Notes: generated by a model from the sequence alone, not told the origin. Positions 1 to 8,306 are shown, counted from the stretch's first letter. The stretch is 17,746 nucleotides of DNA from Clostridiales bacterium (GCA_004552515.1 SFOF01000023.1:1-17746); one strand, 5' to 3'. A program made the numbers and translations.

Positions 1-1660
1 AGAGGAACTTCTTATAGCGCGCCACAGCGGGAGCGCCCTCCCTGCGGATACCGGTGGCCAGCGCCATGGCGGCGGAGAAGCCGGTGGCGTACTTGTAGAC
101 ATAGAACGCGCGATAGAAGTGCGGGATGCGCATCCACTCATAGGCGATCAGCGGATCCTGCTTGACGGCGGTGTAATATTCGGCGTTCAGGCGGCCGTAT
201 ACGCCGTTGAGCGTCTCGACGGTCAGCGGCTCGCCGCGCTCGGCCATGGCGTGGGATTCGCGCTCGAACTCGGCGAACATCGTCTGGCGGAACACGGTGG
301 TGCGGAAGTTCTCCAGCAGCTGCGCAATGAGATAGGCCTGCGCCTCGTCGTTGCCCTGATAGCGCTCCATCAGCTCGAGCAGCACCAGCACCTCGTTGGT
401 CGTCGAGGCCACCTCGGCCACGAAGAGCGAATAGCCCGCGTCGGTGTAGGGCTGGGCGTGGTTGGAATAGTAGGAATGCATGGAGTGGCCCATCTCGTGC
501 GCGATGGTGAGCAGGCTGTCCAGGCCGGGCTTGTAGTTCATCAGCACATAGGGATGCGAATCATAGGTGCCCCAGGAATACGCGCCGGAGGACTTGCCCA
601 CGTTCTCGAAGGGATCGATCCAGCGCTCCTCGCGCGCGCGGCGCAGCACGGCCTGATAGTCCTCGCCCAGCGGATGCAGGCAGGACATCATCAGCTCATA
701 GGCCTCGTCGAAGGGCAGCTTGATGTCGAAGCCCTCGCAGGCCGGCACATACACGTCCTCCATGCCCATATCGGTCACGCCGATCTGCTCGCCCTTGCGC
801 GCGATATACTCGTTGAGCACGGGCAGATGGCGATGCACGCTCTTTATCAGGTTGGTGTAGACCTCCTCCGGCACGGCGTCCGGGAACAGGCGGGAGGCCA
901 GCGTGCTCTCATGCTTCGCCGCATGGGCATAGAACACATCGGCCTTGACCGACGCGCCGTAAATGGCCGGAATGGTGGCCGAATAGCTCTTGTAGGTGGA
1001 ATACAGGCCCTCGAACGCGGCGCGGCGCACAGCACGGTTCTTGCTCATCATCAGCGGGATGAAGCCGGAATGGGTGATCTCGACAGGCTTGCCGTCCTCG
1101 CCCTCGACAGTGGGGAACTTCATGTCCGCGTCATTTAGCATGGAATAGATCGTGTCGGGAGAAGAGCCCATCTCGCCGGTCATGGCAACGATGCGCTCCT
1201 CGGCGGCGGACAGCGTGTGCGGGCGGCGGCGCTCGATCTCGCCGAGGAACACACGATAATCGGAAAACGCCTCGCGGTTCATCACGTCCGCGAGATAATC
1301 GGCGCTCTTTTCGAGCAGCTCGGGCTGGACAAACGCCGTGGCGGTGCCCAGCTTCACCATGAGCGACTGCGCGCGGTCGGTGAGCGCCTGATATTCGCTC
1401 CTGCGGTTGTCCTCATCGCGGCGCATACGGGCGTAGGTGAACAGGTTCTCGGCCAGGCGATTCACGTCGAAATACGCGTCCAGCGCCTTTTTCAGCTCGT
1501 CCGCGTCGCCCAGCCTGCCCTCGAACGCCGAGAACGCGGTAAGCAGCGCCTCCGCCTTCTTATAGTCCGCTTCCCATGCCTCCTGAGAGGCGTACATATC
1601 TTCCAGCTTCCATGTATCGCGCACGTTCAGCTCGCTGCGCTCCGGTACTCTTTCGCTCAT
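1..1660 (-). CDS. pepF: Oligoendopeptidase F (M3 family), 3' end cut by window
   Basis: Cytoplasmic zinc metallopeptidase that cleaves oligopeptides, a role known for the PepF/M3B family. Translation from the ATG at 1658-1660 gives 553 residues before the window ends. Family members are usually about 600 aa, so roughly the last 45 residues are missing here. The zinc site is clear: HEMGH at residues 388-392 (bases 485-499), followed by the third ligand Glu416 in AEVAST. The N-terminal half is the helical lobe typical of PepF. The start is preceded by AAGGGA only 2 nt away and by AAAGGA 13 nt away; neither spacing is ideal, but the N-terminus (MSERVPERSEL...) fits the family. It is transcribed alone, from a promoter at 1722-1750 and behind the terminator of the gene before it. 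The family call is firm; physiological substrates are unknown. Confidence 0.93.
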   Translation of the reverse strand, partial: MSERVPERSELNVRDTWKLEDMYASQEAWEADYKKAEALLTAFSAFEGRLGDADELKKALDAYFDVNRLAENLFTYARMRRDEDNRRSEYQALTDRAQSLMVKLGTATAFVQPELLEKSADYLADVMNREAFSDYRVFLGEIERRRPHTLSAAEERIVAMTGEMGSSPDTIYSMLNDADMKFPTVEGEDGKPVEITHSGFIPLMMSKNRAVRRAAFEGLYSTYKSYSATIPAIYGASVKADVFYAHAAKHESTLASRLFPDAVPEEVYTNLIKSVHRHLPVLNEYIARKGEQIGVTDMGMEDVYVPACEGFDIKLPFDEAYELMMSCLHPLGEDYQAVLRRAREERWIDPFENVGKSSGAYSWGTYDSHPYVLMNYKPGLDSLLTIAHEMGHSMHSYYSNHAQPYTDAGYSLFVAEVASTTNEVLVLLELMERYQGNDEAQAYLIAQLLENFRTTVFRQTMFAEFERESHAMAERGEPLTVETLNGVYGRLNAEYYTAVKQDPLIAYEWMRIPHFYRAFYVYKYATGFSAAMALATGIRREGAPAVARYKKFL

Positions 1661-1721
1661 TGTCCCTTGTCCATCCTTTCATCATGGCATCGCGCGGCGA
1701 TATGGCCGCACATTCAGTCTT

Positions 1722-1750
1722 ATCATAACACAAAACGGCTCTTCCGTCCA
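1722..1750 (-). promoter_or_regulatory. Putative sigma-A promoter of pepF
   Basis: On the minus strand there is a -35 box TGGACG (1745-1750; 4 of 6 consensus bases), a 17-bp spacer and a -10 box TATGAT (1722-1727; 5 of 6). It lies about 62 bp before the pepF start and just after the upstream terminator. Inferred from sequence only. Confidence 0.6.
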
Positions 1751-1774
1751 CTCCCGCGCGAAATTTCGTTTCTG

Positions 1775-1817
1775 TGCGCGGAAAAGGCGACCGGCCCGAG
1801 GGTCAGCCGCCTTTTCC
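1775..1817 (-). terminator. Intrinsic terminator after the zinc-ribbon protein gene
   Basis: An inverted repeat pairs 1780-1789 with 1808-1817 (10 bp, GGAAAAGGCG against its complement). The A-run of the first arm becomes a U-run (CGCCTTTTCC) on the minus strand. It begins 12 nt after the stop codon at 1829-1831. There is no additional U-tract after the repeat, so efficiency is uncertain. The A-run/U-run symmetry could allow function on both strands. Confidence 0.55.
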
Positions 1818-1828
1818 ATATGAAGCTG

Positions 1829-3214
1829 TCAGTCCAGCGATTCCGCGTAGCGTCCGATCAGGCGCGTGTAGGTCTTGCCCTCATATTCTCCCTGGCCGGA
1901 CACGTCGGCATAGATGACATAGCGCCCGCCGGTTTCGGTAATCTTCTTGTCGGACATATTCTTGATGACCAGATACTTGCCGCTGCCGTCGTCCGAAACG
2001 TCGATGACCAGCGTATCGGGATCGTCGTCCATAATCGCGACGATCGTGCCCCGGCAGGTGAACACGCGGCCGTCCCATTCCTGCCAGCAGTAGAGCAGAT
2101 TCTGATAGTCCATCTTCCACGCCTTGCGCGAATACTCGTTGATGGAGGGCACATAGTAGACGTTGAAGCTGACGACGGAATCCTGACTGCCGGCCTTCGC
2201 CGCGCGCAGCGTGACCGCGTTGTCGCCGTAATGATCGAACAGCGCCGCGAAGCTGAAATTGCCCTTCTCGTCGATGCTATAGGTCGAGGGATCGTAATTC
2301 GACTCGATGGTCAGCTGCGCCGTGGGATCGACCGCGCCGCGAATGACCATGCTCTCGCGCTCGGAGGTGAACGCCGTGTTGGAGGCGATTTCGAGGTTGA
2401 TGTCCATCGGCTGGCGATAGAACACCAGATCCTCGCGCGTTTCAAGGTGATTGGGGGTCTGCACCAGAATCGAGACGGGGTTCTCGCCCTGCGGATAGAC
2501 CGCCACGCTGACCGAGAGATTGCCCTGCCGATCGACCATGCCGGTCACGTCCTCGCCGTCCACCAGCACGGTGGAGCCGTAGACCACGTTCAGCTTGAGA
2601 TCGTACACCGAGGCCATCGTGGTGACGTATTTCTCTGTCGGGCTGATGATGGTCAGCGGCGAAACGGGCATCTCCACGTTGAACGAGACGATGGGCAGGA
2701 GCGTCTTTTCACCCTTTTCGGTCGTCTGAACGGCGGTGAGCGAAATCTGCGCCGAGGACGCGGAAACGCCCGCGATCTGGAACCACTCCGCGTCGGCCAC
2801 CCGAACCACCGCCTTGCCGCCCACGACCATATAGCGCTCGTCCAGCTCCTCGATGTAGATCATGTCGCCGTCACGGCCATAGAACGTAATGGCGTGGCCC
2901 GTCCGGCCGTCGTCCATGGTGACGACCTCCAGCTCCGGCATTTTGACCGTGCCGTCCTCATAGCGCTTCTGTACGGAATACGCCTGATACCAGTAATAGG
3001 CCTTGTACAGCCCAAAGGCCAGTATGCTCAGCGAGAAGATCCAGATCAGTATGTGAACGAGCACGCGCATGGCGACGGTCATGGTGTGCTCCCATTCGCT
3101 CCGGCCGCTCTCTTTCTTTTCTTCTCCCGCCGCGTGGCGGTCAAGCGGCGTGCCGCATTCCGGACAGACGTCCAGCCCGTCCTTTAAGTGCGTGCCGCAG
3201 CCCGGACAAACCAT
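1829..3214 (-). CDS. Zinc-ribbon, single-pass membrane protein with extracellular Ig-like region
   Basis: 461 aa; function not recognised. An N-terminal zinc ribbon has Cys3-x2-Cys6 and Cys17-x2-Cys20. A charged linker follows, then one hydrophobic segment at about residues 47-70 (VLVHILIWIFSLSILAFGLY). The remaining ~390 residues are beta-rich and probably extracytoplasmic; residues ~280-370 read like a bacterial Ig/glucodextranase-B type fold (DPTAQLTIESN...). The last ~80 residues (FTCRGTIVAIMDDDPDTLVI...) resemble a small OB-like beta barrel. Such zinc-ribbon-TM-sensor proteins are common but uncharacterised in Firmicutes. The start is supported by GGGAG 9 nt upstream. The gene begins 29 nt after the recF stop with no terminator between, so cotranscription with recF is likely. 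A link to DNA repair is not implied by its domains; a surface or envelope sensing role is an inference. Confidence 0.8.
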   Translation of the reverse strand: MVCPGCGTHLKDGLDVCPECGTPLDRHAAGEEKKESGRSEWEHTMTVAMRVLVHILIWIFSLSILAFGLYKAYYWYQAYSVQKRYEDGTVKMPELEVVTMDDGRTGHAITFYGRDGDMIYIEELDERYMVVGGKAVVRVADAEWFQIAGVSASSAQISLTAVQTTEKGEKTLLPIVSFNVEMPVSPLTIISPTEKYVTTMASVYDLKLNVVYGSTVLVDGEDVTGMVDRQGNLSVSVAVYPQGENPVSILVQTPNHLETREDLVFYRQPMDINLEIASNTAFTSERESMVIRGAVDPTAQLTIESNYDPSTYSIDEKGNFSFAALFDHYGDNAVTLRAAKAGSQDSVVSFNVYYVPSINEYSRKAWKMDYQNLLYCWQEWDGRVFTCRGTIVAIMDDDPDTLVIDVSDDGSGKYLVIKNMSDKKITETGGRYVIYADVSGQGEYEGKTYTRLIGRYAESLD

Positions 3215-3243
3215 GCGCTCATCTCCCTTCCCTGTTCAGGCGT

Positions 3244-4335
3244 TTATTCGCTGACGATGGTTCCATTCTGTATGCGCCAGGCCGCGCCGATTTCCGCCTC
3301 GGCCAGGTCGCTCATGTCGGTGCAGGTGACGATGGTCTGTATGCCCTTGAGCCGCCCCAGCAGCTGACGGCGGCGCCTGGGATCCAGCTCGCTCATCACG
3401 TCGTCCAGCATCAGCACCGGCCATTCGCCGATCTCGCGGCGCATGATGTCCAGCTCGGCCAGCTTGAGCGAGAGCGCCGTGGTGCGCTGCTGCCCCTGCG
3501 AGCCGTAGACGCGCACATCCATGCCCGAAAGCGTCAGCGTCAGGTCGTCGCGGTGCGGGCCGACGCTGGTCGTGCCGCGGCGAATGTCCACATCCCGCGC
3601 GACGCGCAGCGCCTTCAAAAGCGCCTGCGCCGGCTCGTCCTGCGCGTCCAGCGAGGGCACATAGCGCGCCTTGAGATCCTCCTGCCCGCCGGAAATTTCG
3701 AGGTGATTTTCGTGCGCGGAATCGCTGATCAGCGCGATGAACGCCCGCCGCTCCCTCATGATCGCCGCGCCGTAGCGCGCCAGCTGCGCGTCCCAGTCCT
3801 CCAGCATATCGGAAAGGGAGGACTTCAGGGCGATGTCCCGCAGCAGCTTGTTGCGCTGCATGAGCGCGTGGGCATAGTGCTGGAGCGCGTAATAGTAGGA
3901 GGGCTTGATCTGGCTCAGCTCCATGTCGATGAAGCGGCGGCGCTCGGCGGGGCCGTCCTTGACCATGCGCAGATCCTCGGGCGCGAACAATACGCCGTTG
4001 ACGTGCCCCATCAGCTCGCCGGTGCGCTGGAGCGCGCTGCCGTTGACCTTGACGGTCTTTCGGCGCAGGCTCGAGAGCAGCATCTCCACCTCGTGGCTGC
4101 CGTCGCGCTTTTCGGCCTGCACGAACACGCACCCCGCCTCCTGACCCCAGCGGATCAGCTCCTTATCGCGGGACGTGCGGTGGCTGCGGCCCGTGCAGCA
4201 GAGCACGATGGCCTCGAGCAGCGCCGTCTTGCCCTGCGCGTTGTTGCCGTAGAGCACGGTCACGCCCTCGCAGGGGCGCAGCTCGGCCTGCTCGTAATTG
4301 CGGAACTGCCGAAGTTCAAGGCGGGTGATGTGCAT
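3244..4335 (-). CDS. recF: DNA replication and repair protein RecF
   Basis: SMC-like ATPase that, with RecO and RecR, loads RecA at single-strand gaps and stalled forks. It has 363 aa, the normal length. Visible parts are the N-terminal HITRLELRQFRNY typical of RecF, Walker A GNNAQGKT at residues 30-37, the ABC-type signature GSQGQQRT from residue 278, and Walker B LMLDDVMSELD from about residue 308. The start is supported by GAGGGA 7 nt before the ATG. In many Firmicutes recF follows dnaA and dnaN; here the upstream gene is typA, which ends in its own terminator, so recF is separated from dnaN on this side. The gene ends 29 nt before the zinc-ribbon membrane protein gene. I could not see a convincing promoter in the ~195-bp leader. 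Confidence 0.96.
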   Translation of the reverse strand: MHITRLELRQFRNYEQAELRPCEGVTVLYGNNAQGKTALLEAIVLCCTGRSHRTSRDKELIRWGQEAGCVFVQAEKRDGSHEVEMLLSSLRRKTVKVNGSALQRTGELMGHVNGVLFAPEDLRMVKDGPAERRRFIDMELSQIKPSYYYALQHYAHALMQRNKLLRDIALKSSLSDMLEDWDAQLARYGAAIMRERRAFIALISDSAHENHLEISGGQEDLKARYVPSLDAQDEPAQALLKALRVARDVDIRRGTTSVGPHRDDLTLTLSGMDVRVYGSQGQQRTTALSLKLAELDIMRREIGEWPVLMLDDVMSELDPRRRRQLLGRLKGIQTIVTCTDMSDLAEAEIGAAWRIQNGTIVSE

Positions 4336-4532
4336 ATCAGTGTCCCTCGCTGTCGTTTTCGCGCGGCGTATCCAGAGTTCGCCTCAATAATGGACTGTAT
4401 TTCCAGCGTCTTTTCCGTCCTCTTTCAGGCCGAACGCCCCGATTCGGTTCCGCTGAACCGGCGGCCCCTCGCCCATCCGAAAAATCCGCCCGGCTCCGAG
4501 TCCCTTCCCCTTTTGAGACACGCTCAATTTTG
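4336..4532 (-). other. recF leader region, no gene found
   Basis: Stretch between the typA terminator and the recF start. I found no open reading frame with a convincing ribosome site and no good sigma-A promoter. The one clear element is a perfect 6-bp hairpin with a 4-nt loop (CGGTTC/GAACCG, 4445-4460). The recF promoter probably lies here in a weak or non-standard form. Confidence 0.4.
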
Positions 4533-4576
4533 TGAAAAAGGCGGACGGAGAGCCGAAGATCAGCCCCCTGTCCGCC
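4533..4576 (-). terminator. Intrinsic terminator of typA
   Basis: The minus strand has a 7-bp perfect stem GGCGGAC/GTCCGCC (4570-4576 with 4540-4546), a ~23-nt loop that can fold further, then TTTTTC (4534-4539). It starts 14 nt after the typA stop codon. Classic rho-independent form. Confidence 0.85.
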
Positions 4577-4589
4577 GGGAAAATATCGT

Positions 4590-6416
4590 TTACTTCAGCC
4601 GGGCGAGCGCCTTCTTGCGCTTTTCGCAGTTCAGCTCGCGCTTGCGCATACGCACGGACTTGGGCGTGATTTCAACCAGCTCGTCCTCGTCGATGAATTC
4701 CATGGCCTCCTCCAGCGTGGGAATACGCACATTGGTGATCTTGAGCGCTTCCTCTGCGCCGGCGGCGTTGCGGATGGAGGTCAGATGCTTCTTCTTGCAG
4801 ACGTTCACGTCGATGTCGCCGGGGCGGCTGTTGCGGCCGACGATCATGCCCGCATACACCTTGGTCTGCGGATAGACGAACAGAAGGCCGCGCTCCTGAA
4901 TGTCGAACATGGCGTAGCTGGTGGTCTCGCCGGTCTCAAAGGCGACGAGGGAGCCGCAGACGCGGGTCGGAATATCACCCTTATACGGCTCGTAGCTGTC
5001 GAAGATGGCATTCATAACGCCCTCGCCGCGGGTATCGGTCATGAACTCGGAGCGATAGCCGAACAGGCCGCGCGAGGGAATCAGGAACTCCAGACGCACG
5101 CGATCCTGGCCGCTCATGCTCACCAGCGTGCCGCGGCGGCGACCCAGCTTGTCGATGACGCTGCCCGCGTATTCGCTGGGCACGTCGCAGACGACCTTCT
5201 CCATAGGCTCGCACTTCTGGCCGTCGATCTCCTTGAACAGCACGACCGGCTTGGTCACCTGGAACTCATAGCCCTGGCGGCGCATCGTCTCGATGAGGAT
5301 GGACAGGTGCAGCTCGCCGCGGCCGGACACGCGGAACGCGTCGGTGCTCTCGGTGTCCTCGACGCGCAGCGACACGTCGGTCTGCATTTCCTTAAACAGG
5401 CGCGCGCGCAGATGGCGGGAGGTGACGTACTGTCCCTCGGTACCGGCGAACGGGCTGTCGTTGACGCAGAAGGTCATGGCCACGGTCGGATCGGAAATCT
5501 TCAGGAAGGGCAGCGGCTCGGGCGTGGAGGGCGCGCAGATGGTGTCGCCGATCATGATGTCCTCAAAGCCGGTCACGGCCACGATGTCGCCCATCTTGGC
5601 CTCCTCAACCGGCACGCGCTTGAGGCCGTCGAAGCAGAACAGGCCGGTCAGGCGCGTGGGGGCCTCCACGTCCTTCTCGCCATAGACACAGCGCACGGCC
5701 ATCTGGCCGGTCTTGAACGTGCCGCGCTCGATGCGGCCCACGCCAATGCGGCCCACATAGTCGTTATAGTCGATCGTGGACACCAGCAGCTGCGCCGGCG
5801 CGTCTACGTCGCCCTCGGGAGCGGGGATGTGCTCGAGAATGGTGTCAAACAGCGGCCTGAGGTCGGGCGTGGGATGCTGCCAGTCCAGCGTGGAGGTGCC
5901 GGCGCGGCCGGACGCGAACACGATGGGGCTGTCCAGCTGCTCGTCGGTGGCGTCCAGCTCGAGCAGCAATTCCAGCGTTTCGTCCACAACCTCGGCGCAG
6001 CGCGCGTCCGGGCGATCCATCTTGTTGACCACGATGATGACCGGAAGATTCAGCTCCAGCGCCTTTTTGAGCACGAAGCGGGTCTGCGGCATGGGGCCTT
6101 CAAAGGAATCGACCAGCAGCAGCACGCCGTTGACCATCTTCAGCACGCGCTCGACCTCGCCGGAGAAATCGGCGTGGCCGGGGGTGTCGACGATGTTGAT
6201 TTTAACGCCCTTATAATGGACGGCGGTGTTCTTGGACAGTATGGTGATGCCGCGCTCGCGCTCCAGATCGTTGGAGTCCATCACGCGATCGGCCACCTGC
6301 TGATTTTCGCGGAAAACGCCGCCCTGCTTGAGCATTTCGTCCACCAGCGTGGTCTTGCCATGATCGACGTGCGCGATGATGGCTATATTTCTGAGATCTT
6401 CTCTTTTCACAGTCAA
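4590..6416 (-). CDS. typA: Ribosome-binding translational GTPase TypA/BipA
   Basis: EF-G-like GTPase that binds the ribosome and aids 50S assembly and stress or cold adaptation (family knowledge). From the TTG chosen here it is 608 aa, the usual size. The G motifs are clear: G1 AHVDHGKTT at residues 15-23, ERERGITI (switch I), DTPGHADF (G3) and NKMDRPD (G4), followed by the EF-G-like beta domain, the ferredoxin-like domains and the TypA-specific C-terminus. Start choice: AAGGAG sits 9 nt before TTG 6414-6416 (MTVKREDLRN). A GTG at 6410 (MKREDLRN) matches family N-termini but is 15 nt from the SD. The upstream GTG at 6470 lies inside a leader hairpin and has no SD, so the longer 626-aa form is rejected. 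It is monocistronic: own promoter at 6500-6529 and terminator at 4533-4576. Confidence 0.96.
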   Translation of the reverse strand: MTVKREDLRNIAIIAHVDHGKTTLVDEMLKQGGVFRENQQVADRVMDSNDLERERGITILSKNTAVHYKGVKINIVDTPGHADFSGEVERVLKMVNGVLLLVDSFEGPMPQTRFVLKKALELNLPVIIVVNKMDRPDARCAEVVDETLELLLELDATDEQLDSPIVFASGRAGTSTLDWQHPTPDLRPLFDTILEHIPAPEGDVDAPAQLLVSTIDYNDYVGRIGVGRIERGTFKTGQMAVRCVYGEKDVEAPTRLTGLFCFDGLKRVPVEEAKMGDIVAVTGFEDIMIGDTICAPSTPEPLPFLKISDPTVAMTFCVNDSPFAGTEGQYVTSRHLRARLFKEMQTDVSLRVEDTESTDAFRVSGRGELHLSILIETMRRQGYEFQVTKPVVLFKEIDGQKCEPMEKVVCDVPSEYAGSVIDKLGRRRGTLVSMSGQDRVRLEFLIPSRGLFGYRSEFMTDTRGEGVMNAIFDSYEPYKGDIPTRVCGSLVAFETGETTSYAMFDIQERGLLFVYPQTKVYAGMIVGRNSRPGDIDVNVCKKKHLTSIRNAAGAEEALKITNVRIPTLEEAMEFIDEDELVEITPKSVRMRKRELNCEKRKKALARLK

Positions 6417-6437
6417 AGTCAAAGACTCCTTCGCTAA

Positions 6438-6472
6438 GAGTCTGTCTGAAAAATTCCCATCCAGACACACTC
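6438..6472 (-). promoter_or_regulatory. Hairpin in the typA 5' leader
   Basis: On the minus-strand transcript GAGTGTGTCTG (6472-6462) pairs with CAGACAGACTC (6448-6438). This is 11 positions with a single G-G mismatch, around a 13-nt loop. It ends 7 nt before the AAGGAG that serves typA. No U-tract follows, so it is not a terminator. It could tune translation or mRNA stability; the role is inferred. Confidence 0.5.
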
Positions 6473-6499
6473 TGTTCAGATTGCTTCAATAACCTAATT

Positions 6500-6529
6500 A
6501 TTTTAGCGGCGGAGTATGTTCTCTGTCAA
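6500..6529 (-). promoter_or_regulatory. Sigma-A promoter of typA
   Basis: -35 TTGACA (6524-6529, perfect), 18-bp spacer, -10 TAAAAT (6500-6505, 5 of 6). Predicted start near 6493 gives a leader of about 75 nt containing the hairpin at 6438-6472. Confidence 0.78.
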
Positions 6530-6567
6530 GTCTGCCCGTGTTACCATCACGTTTTTTTGAAAGAGGC

Positions 6568-7401
6568 TCACAGGCGCTGCGTCTTTCCGGGCAGCGGAAT
6601 CGACACGTCGCACGCCGGATCGCGCGCCAGAAGCGCGTCCATCACAAGCCCGGCGTGGGCGTACGTCCACAGATCCTCCGGAACGCGCGCGGCCTCCATG
6701 AGATGCGTCAGATAGATCTTCTCCGGGCGCGCGGACAGCGCAAACTCGGCCACCTGATCGGGATAATCGCCGCAGGGATAATTGAGCGCGTTGGCGCGCC
6801 CCAGCCAGACGTGCATAAACAGATGCGTCGCGCGCCCCATGTCCGGCAGACGGTTGCCGTAATCGCGCACGTCGGCGGGCATGAGGATGCGATGCGCGCC
6901 CGCCTCGACCATATAGCCGGTTTCCGGCACGCCGTGGGTCGTGCCCGCGTCGTAATGAAAGCCGGGAAAGGCACGAATGACGATTCCCTCGCGCTCGATC
7001 ACGCCGTTTTCGCCGATCACCGTCCTCCGGCAGCCCTCGGGCATCATCGCCGCGAGATGCTCGGGCACGATCCACTCCACGTCCGGGCACAGCCGCATGA
7101 CCTCGGGATCGAAATGATCGGCATGGCTGTGGGTGAGCAGCATGAAGCGCATCGTCGAGAGCAGCTTTTTCGCCCGCTCCTCGCCCAGCGCGCGCAGCGA
7201 CGAATGATCGCGCGGCGTTGTAAACATCGGATCGACCGCCCAGCGCACGCCGCCGGTCGAAAAGATATAGTTGGCCGCGCCCATCAGCCAGAAGGCGTCG
7301 TCCGTCCGGGCAAGGCCCCTTTCAATGTCCCCGAAAATCTCCCCGTAGCGCTCGGCATAGCGCCTCAGGACGGGATATTTCACATTTTCCTCACGCGTCA
7401 T
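6568..7401 (-). CDS. Metallo-beta-lactamase-fold hydrolase
   Basis: 277 aa. The signature metal motif HSHADH is at residues 91-96 (HxHxDH), after a strand ending RFMLLT. Further candidate ligands come later in the expected order: His in GFHYDAGTTHG, Asp in LMPADVRDYG and His in LTHLME. This places it in the MBL-fold metallohydrolases, closest in style to the UlaG-like/L-ascorbate lactonase or putative Zn-dependent hydrolase branch, but the substrate cannot be read from sequence. No signal peptide, so cytoplasmic. It follows the TIM-barrel gene after a 3-nt gap; the TGA of that gene lies between the GGGGAGG site and this ATG, so the two are almost certainly translationally coupled. Joint action on a sugar acid, lactone or sugar phosphate is an inference. 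No terminator was seen after it. Confidence 0.85.
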   Translation of the reverse strand: MTREENVKYPVLRRYAERYGEIFGDIERGLARTDDAFWLMGAANYIFSTGGVRWAVDPMFTTPRDHSSLRALGEERAKKLLSTMRFMLLTHSHADHFDPEVMRLCPDVEWIVPEHLAAMMPEGCRRTVIGENGVIEREGIVIRAFPGFHYDAGTTHGVPETGYMVEAGAHRILMPADVRDYGNRLPDMGRATHLFMHVWLGRANALNYPCGDYPDQVAEFALSARPEKIYLTHLMEAARVPEDLWTYAHAGLVMDALLARDPACDVSIPLPGKTQRL

Positions 7402-7404
7402 GGC

Positions 7405-8256
7405 TCATTCCTCCCCGTATCGCGCCAGGCAGCCCTTGAGAGCGGCGACAGACCCCTCAAACGCCTCGCGCGGATCGACCTCCTGCCAGAAGCGTCCGCA
7501 CTCCAGCTCGAGATTGTATATCCCCCGATAGCCGCAGCGGTTCAGCTGGCCGATATACTCTTCAAGCGGCAGCTTCCCCGCGGTCAGCGGATAGTGCGTC
7601 GTGTGCGCCAGCGCGTGGATATGCGTGTGGATCGCCGCGCGCAGGAAATCATCGCCCGGCAGATAGGGCGTACATTCGGGATAGCTCACGAAATTCGAAT
7701 ACAGATGCCCGAAATCAAAGCACACGCCCACGTTTTCAAGCCCCACCTCGCGCACCGTGGAAATCACGCCGTCGCAATCGACGATCGACAGGCTGCTCCT
7801 GTGGATGCGGTTGTTCTCGAGCGCCAGTTTGACCGGCAGACGGCGGCGAGCAGCGAAGCGTCCCCACGCCGAGAGCAGCCGCACGGTGGCGGCGCGGTCG
7901 CGCATTTCATCGCCCGTCTTCATCGAGTGAACGGTCAACGGCACAATGGGATGTCCCTCGGGCAGCAGCTCGAGCGCGGGGCGCAGATTCTCAAAGAACG
8001 CCTCGGCCGGCAGCTCGTCCAGCGCGGCGTGTATCGTCACGGCCAGATCCGCGTCCAGCACGGCGCGCGCGCAGGCGGCCAGCATATTCGCGTCCGCGTG
8101 CGCCTTGACGCTGCGCAGCTCCACCGCGCCCACGTCCATCTCCCTGAAGGCGGTCAGCAGCGCCCTTATGCCGCCGTAATCGTCCAGCAGCCGCTTATCC
8201 GCCTCGCAGGCCGGATTCTGCGTCAGAACGCCCAGCGGCAGTGAGGTTCCTATCAT
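7405..8256 (-). CDS. Sugar phosphate isomerase/epimerase-like TIM-barrel protein
   Basis: 283 aa, xylose-isomerase-like/AP-endonuclease-2 superfamily. The TIM-barrel pattern ends in metal-binding strands: LALENN (Glu), GVCFDFGH (Asp and His), HTHIHALAH (His cluster) and YNLELECGRF (Glu). These are the usual divalent metal ligands of hexulose, ketose or inosose isomerases and epimerases. The exact reaction is not determinable. GGAGG lies 9 nt before the ATG. It is the first gene of a two-gene unit with the MBL-fold hydrolase. The pair resembles the ulaE/ulaG type combination (epimerase plus MBL lactonase), but the MBL protein is much shorter than UlaG and no ascorbate genes are visible, so that analogy is weak. 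Confidence 0.85.
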   Translation of the reverse strand: MIGTSLPLGVLTQNPACEADKRLLDDYGGIRALLTAFREMDVGAVELRSVKAHADANMLAACARAVLDADLAVTIHAALDELPAEAFFENLRPALELLPEGHPIVPLTVHSMKTGDEMRDRAATVRLLSAWGRFAARRRLPVKLALENNRIHRSSLSIVDCDGVISTVREVGLENVGVCFDFGHLYSNFVSYPECTPYLPGDDFLRAAIHTHIHALAHTTHYPLTAGKLPLEEYIGQLNRCGYRGIYNLELECGRFWQEVDPREAFEGSVAALKGCLARYGEE

Positions 8257-8306
8257 AGCCCGTTTCCTCCAAACAAAAAGTATTGTCCATGCTCCGCGCT
8301 TCGCCC

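Noticed and set aside
119..3187. Long plus-strand open frames opposite pepF, the zinc-ribbon gene and recF
   Set aside because: They lie antisense to well-supported genes, have low-complexity His/Arg/Gly/Ala-rich translations and lack ribosome sites. High GC content makes such shadows common.
6417..6470. N-terminal extension of TypA from a GTG at 6470
   Set aside because: No SD, the GTG lies in a hairpin stem, and TypA proteins start close to KREDLRN.
6537..6558. Plus-strand hairpin CGTG/CACG followed by seven T, terminator-like
   Set aside because: Only 4 bp of stem and no plus-strand gene upstream to terminate; on the minus strand it lacks a U-tract.
8257..8306. Possible promoter of the TIM-barrel gene with -10 GACAAT
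   Set aside because: The -10 matches only 4 of 6 and the paired -35 (TTTCGG) is poor; not enough to annotate.
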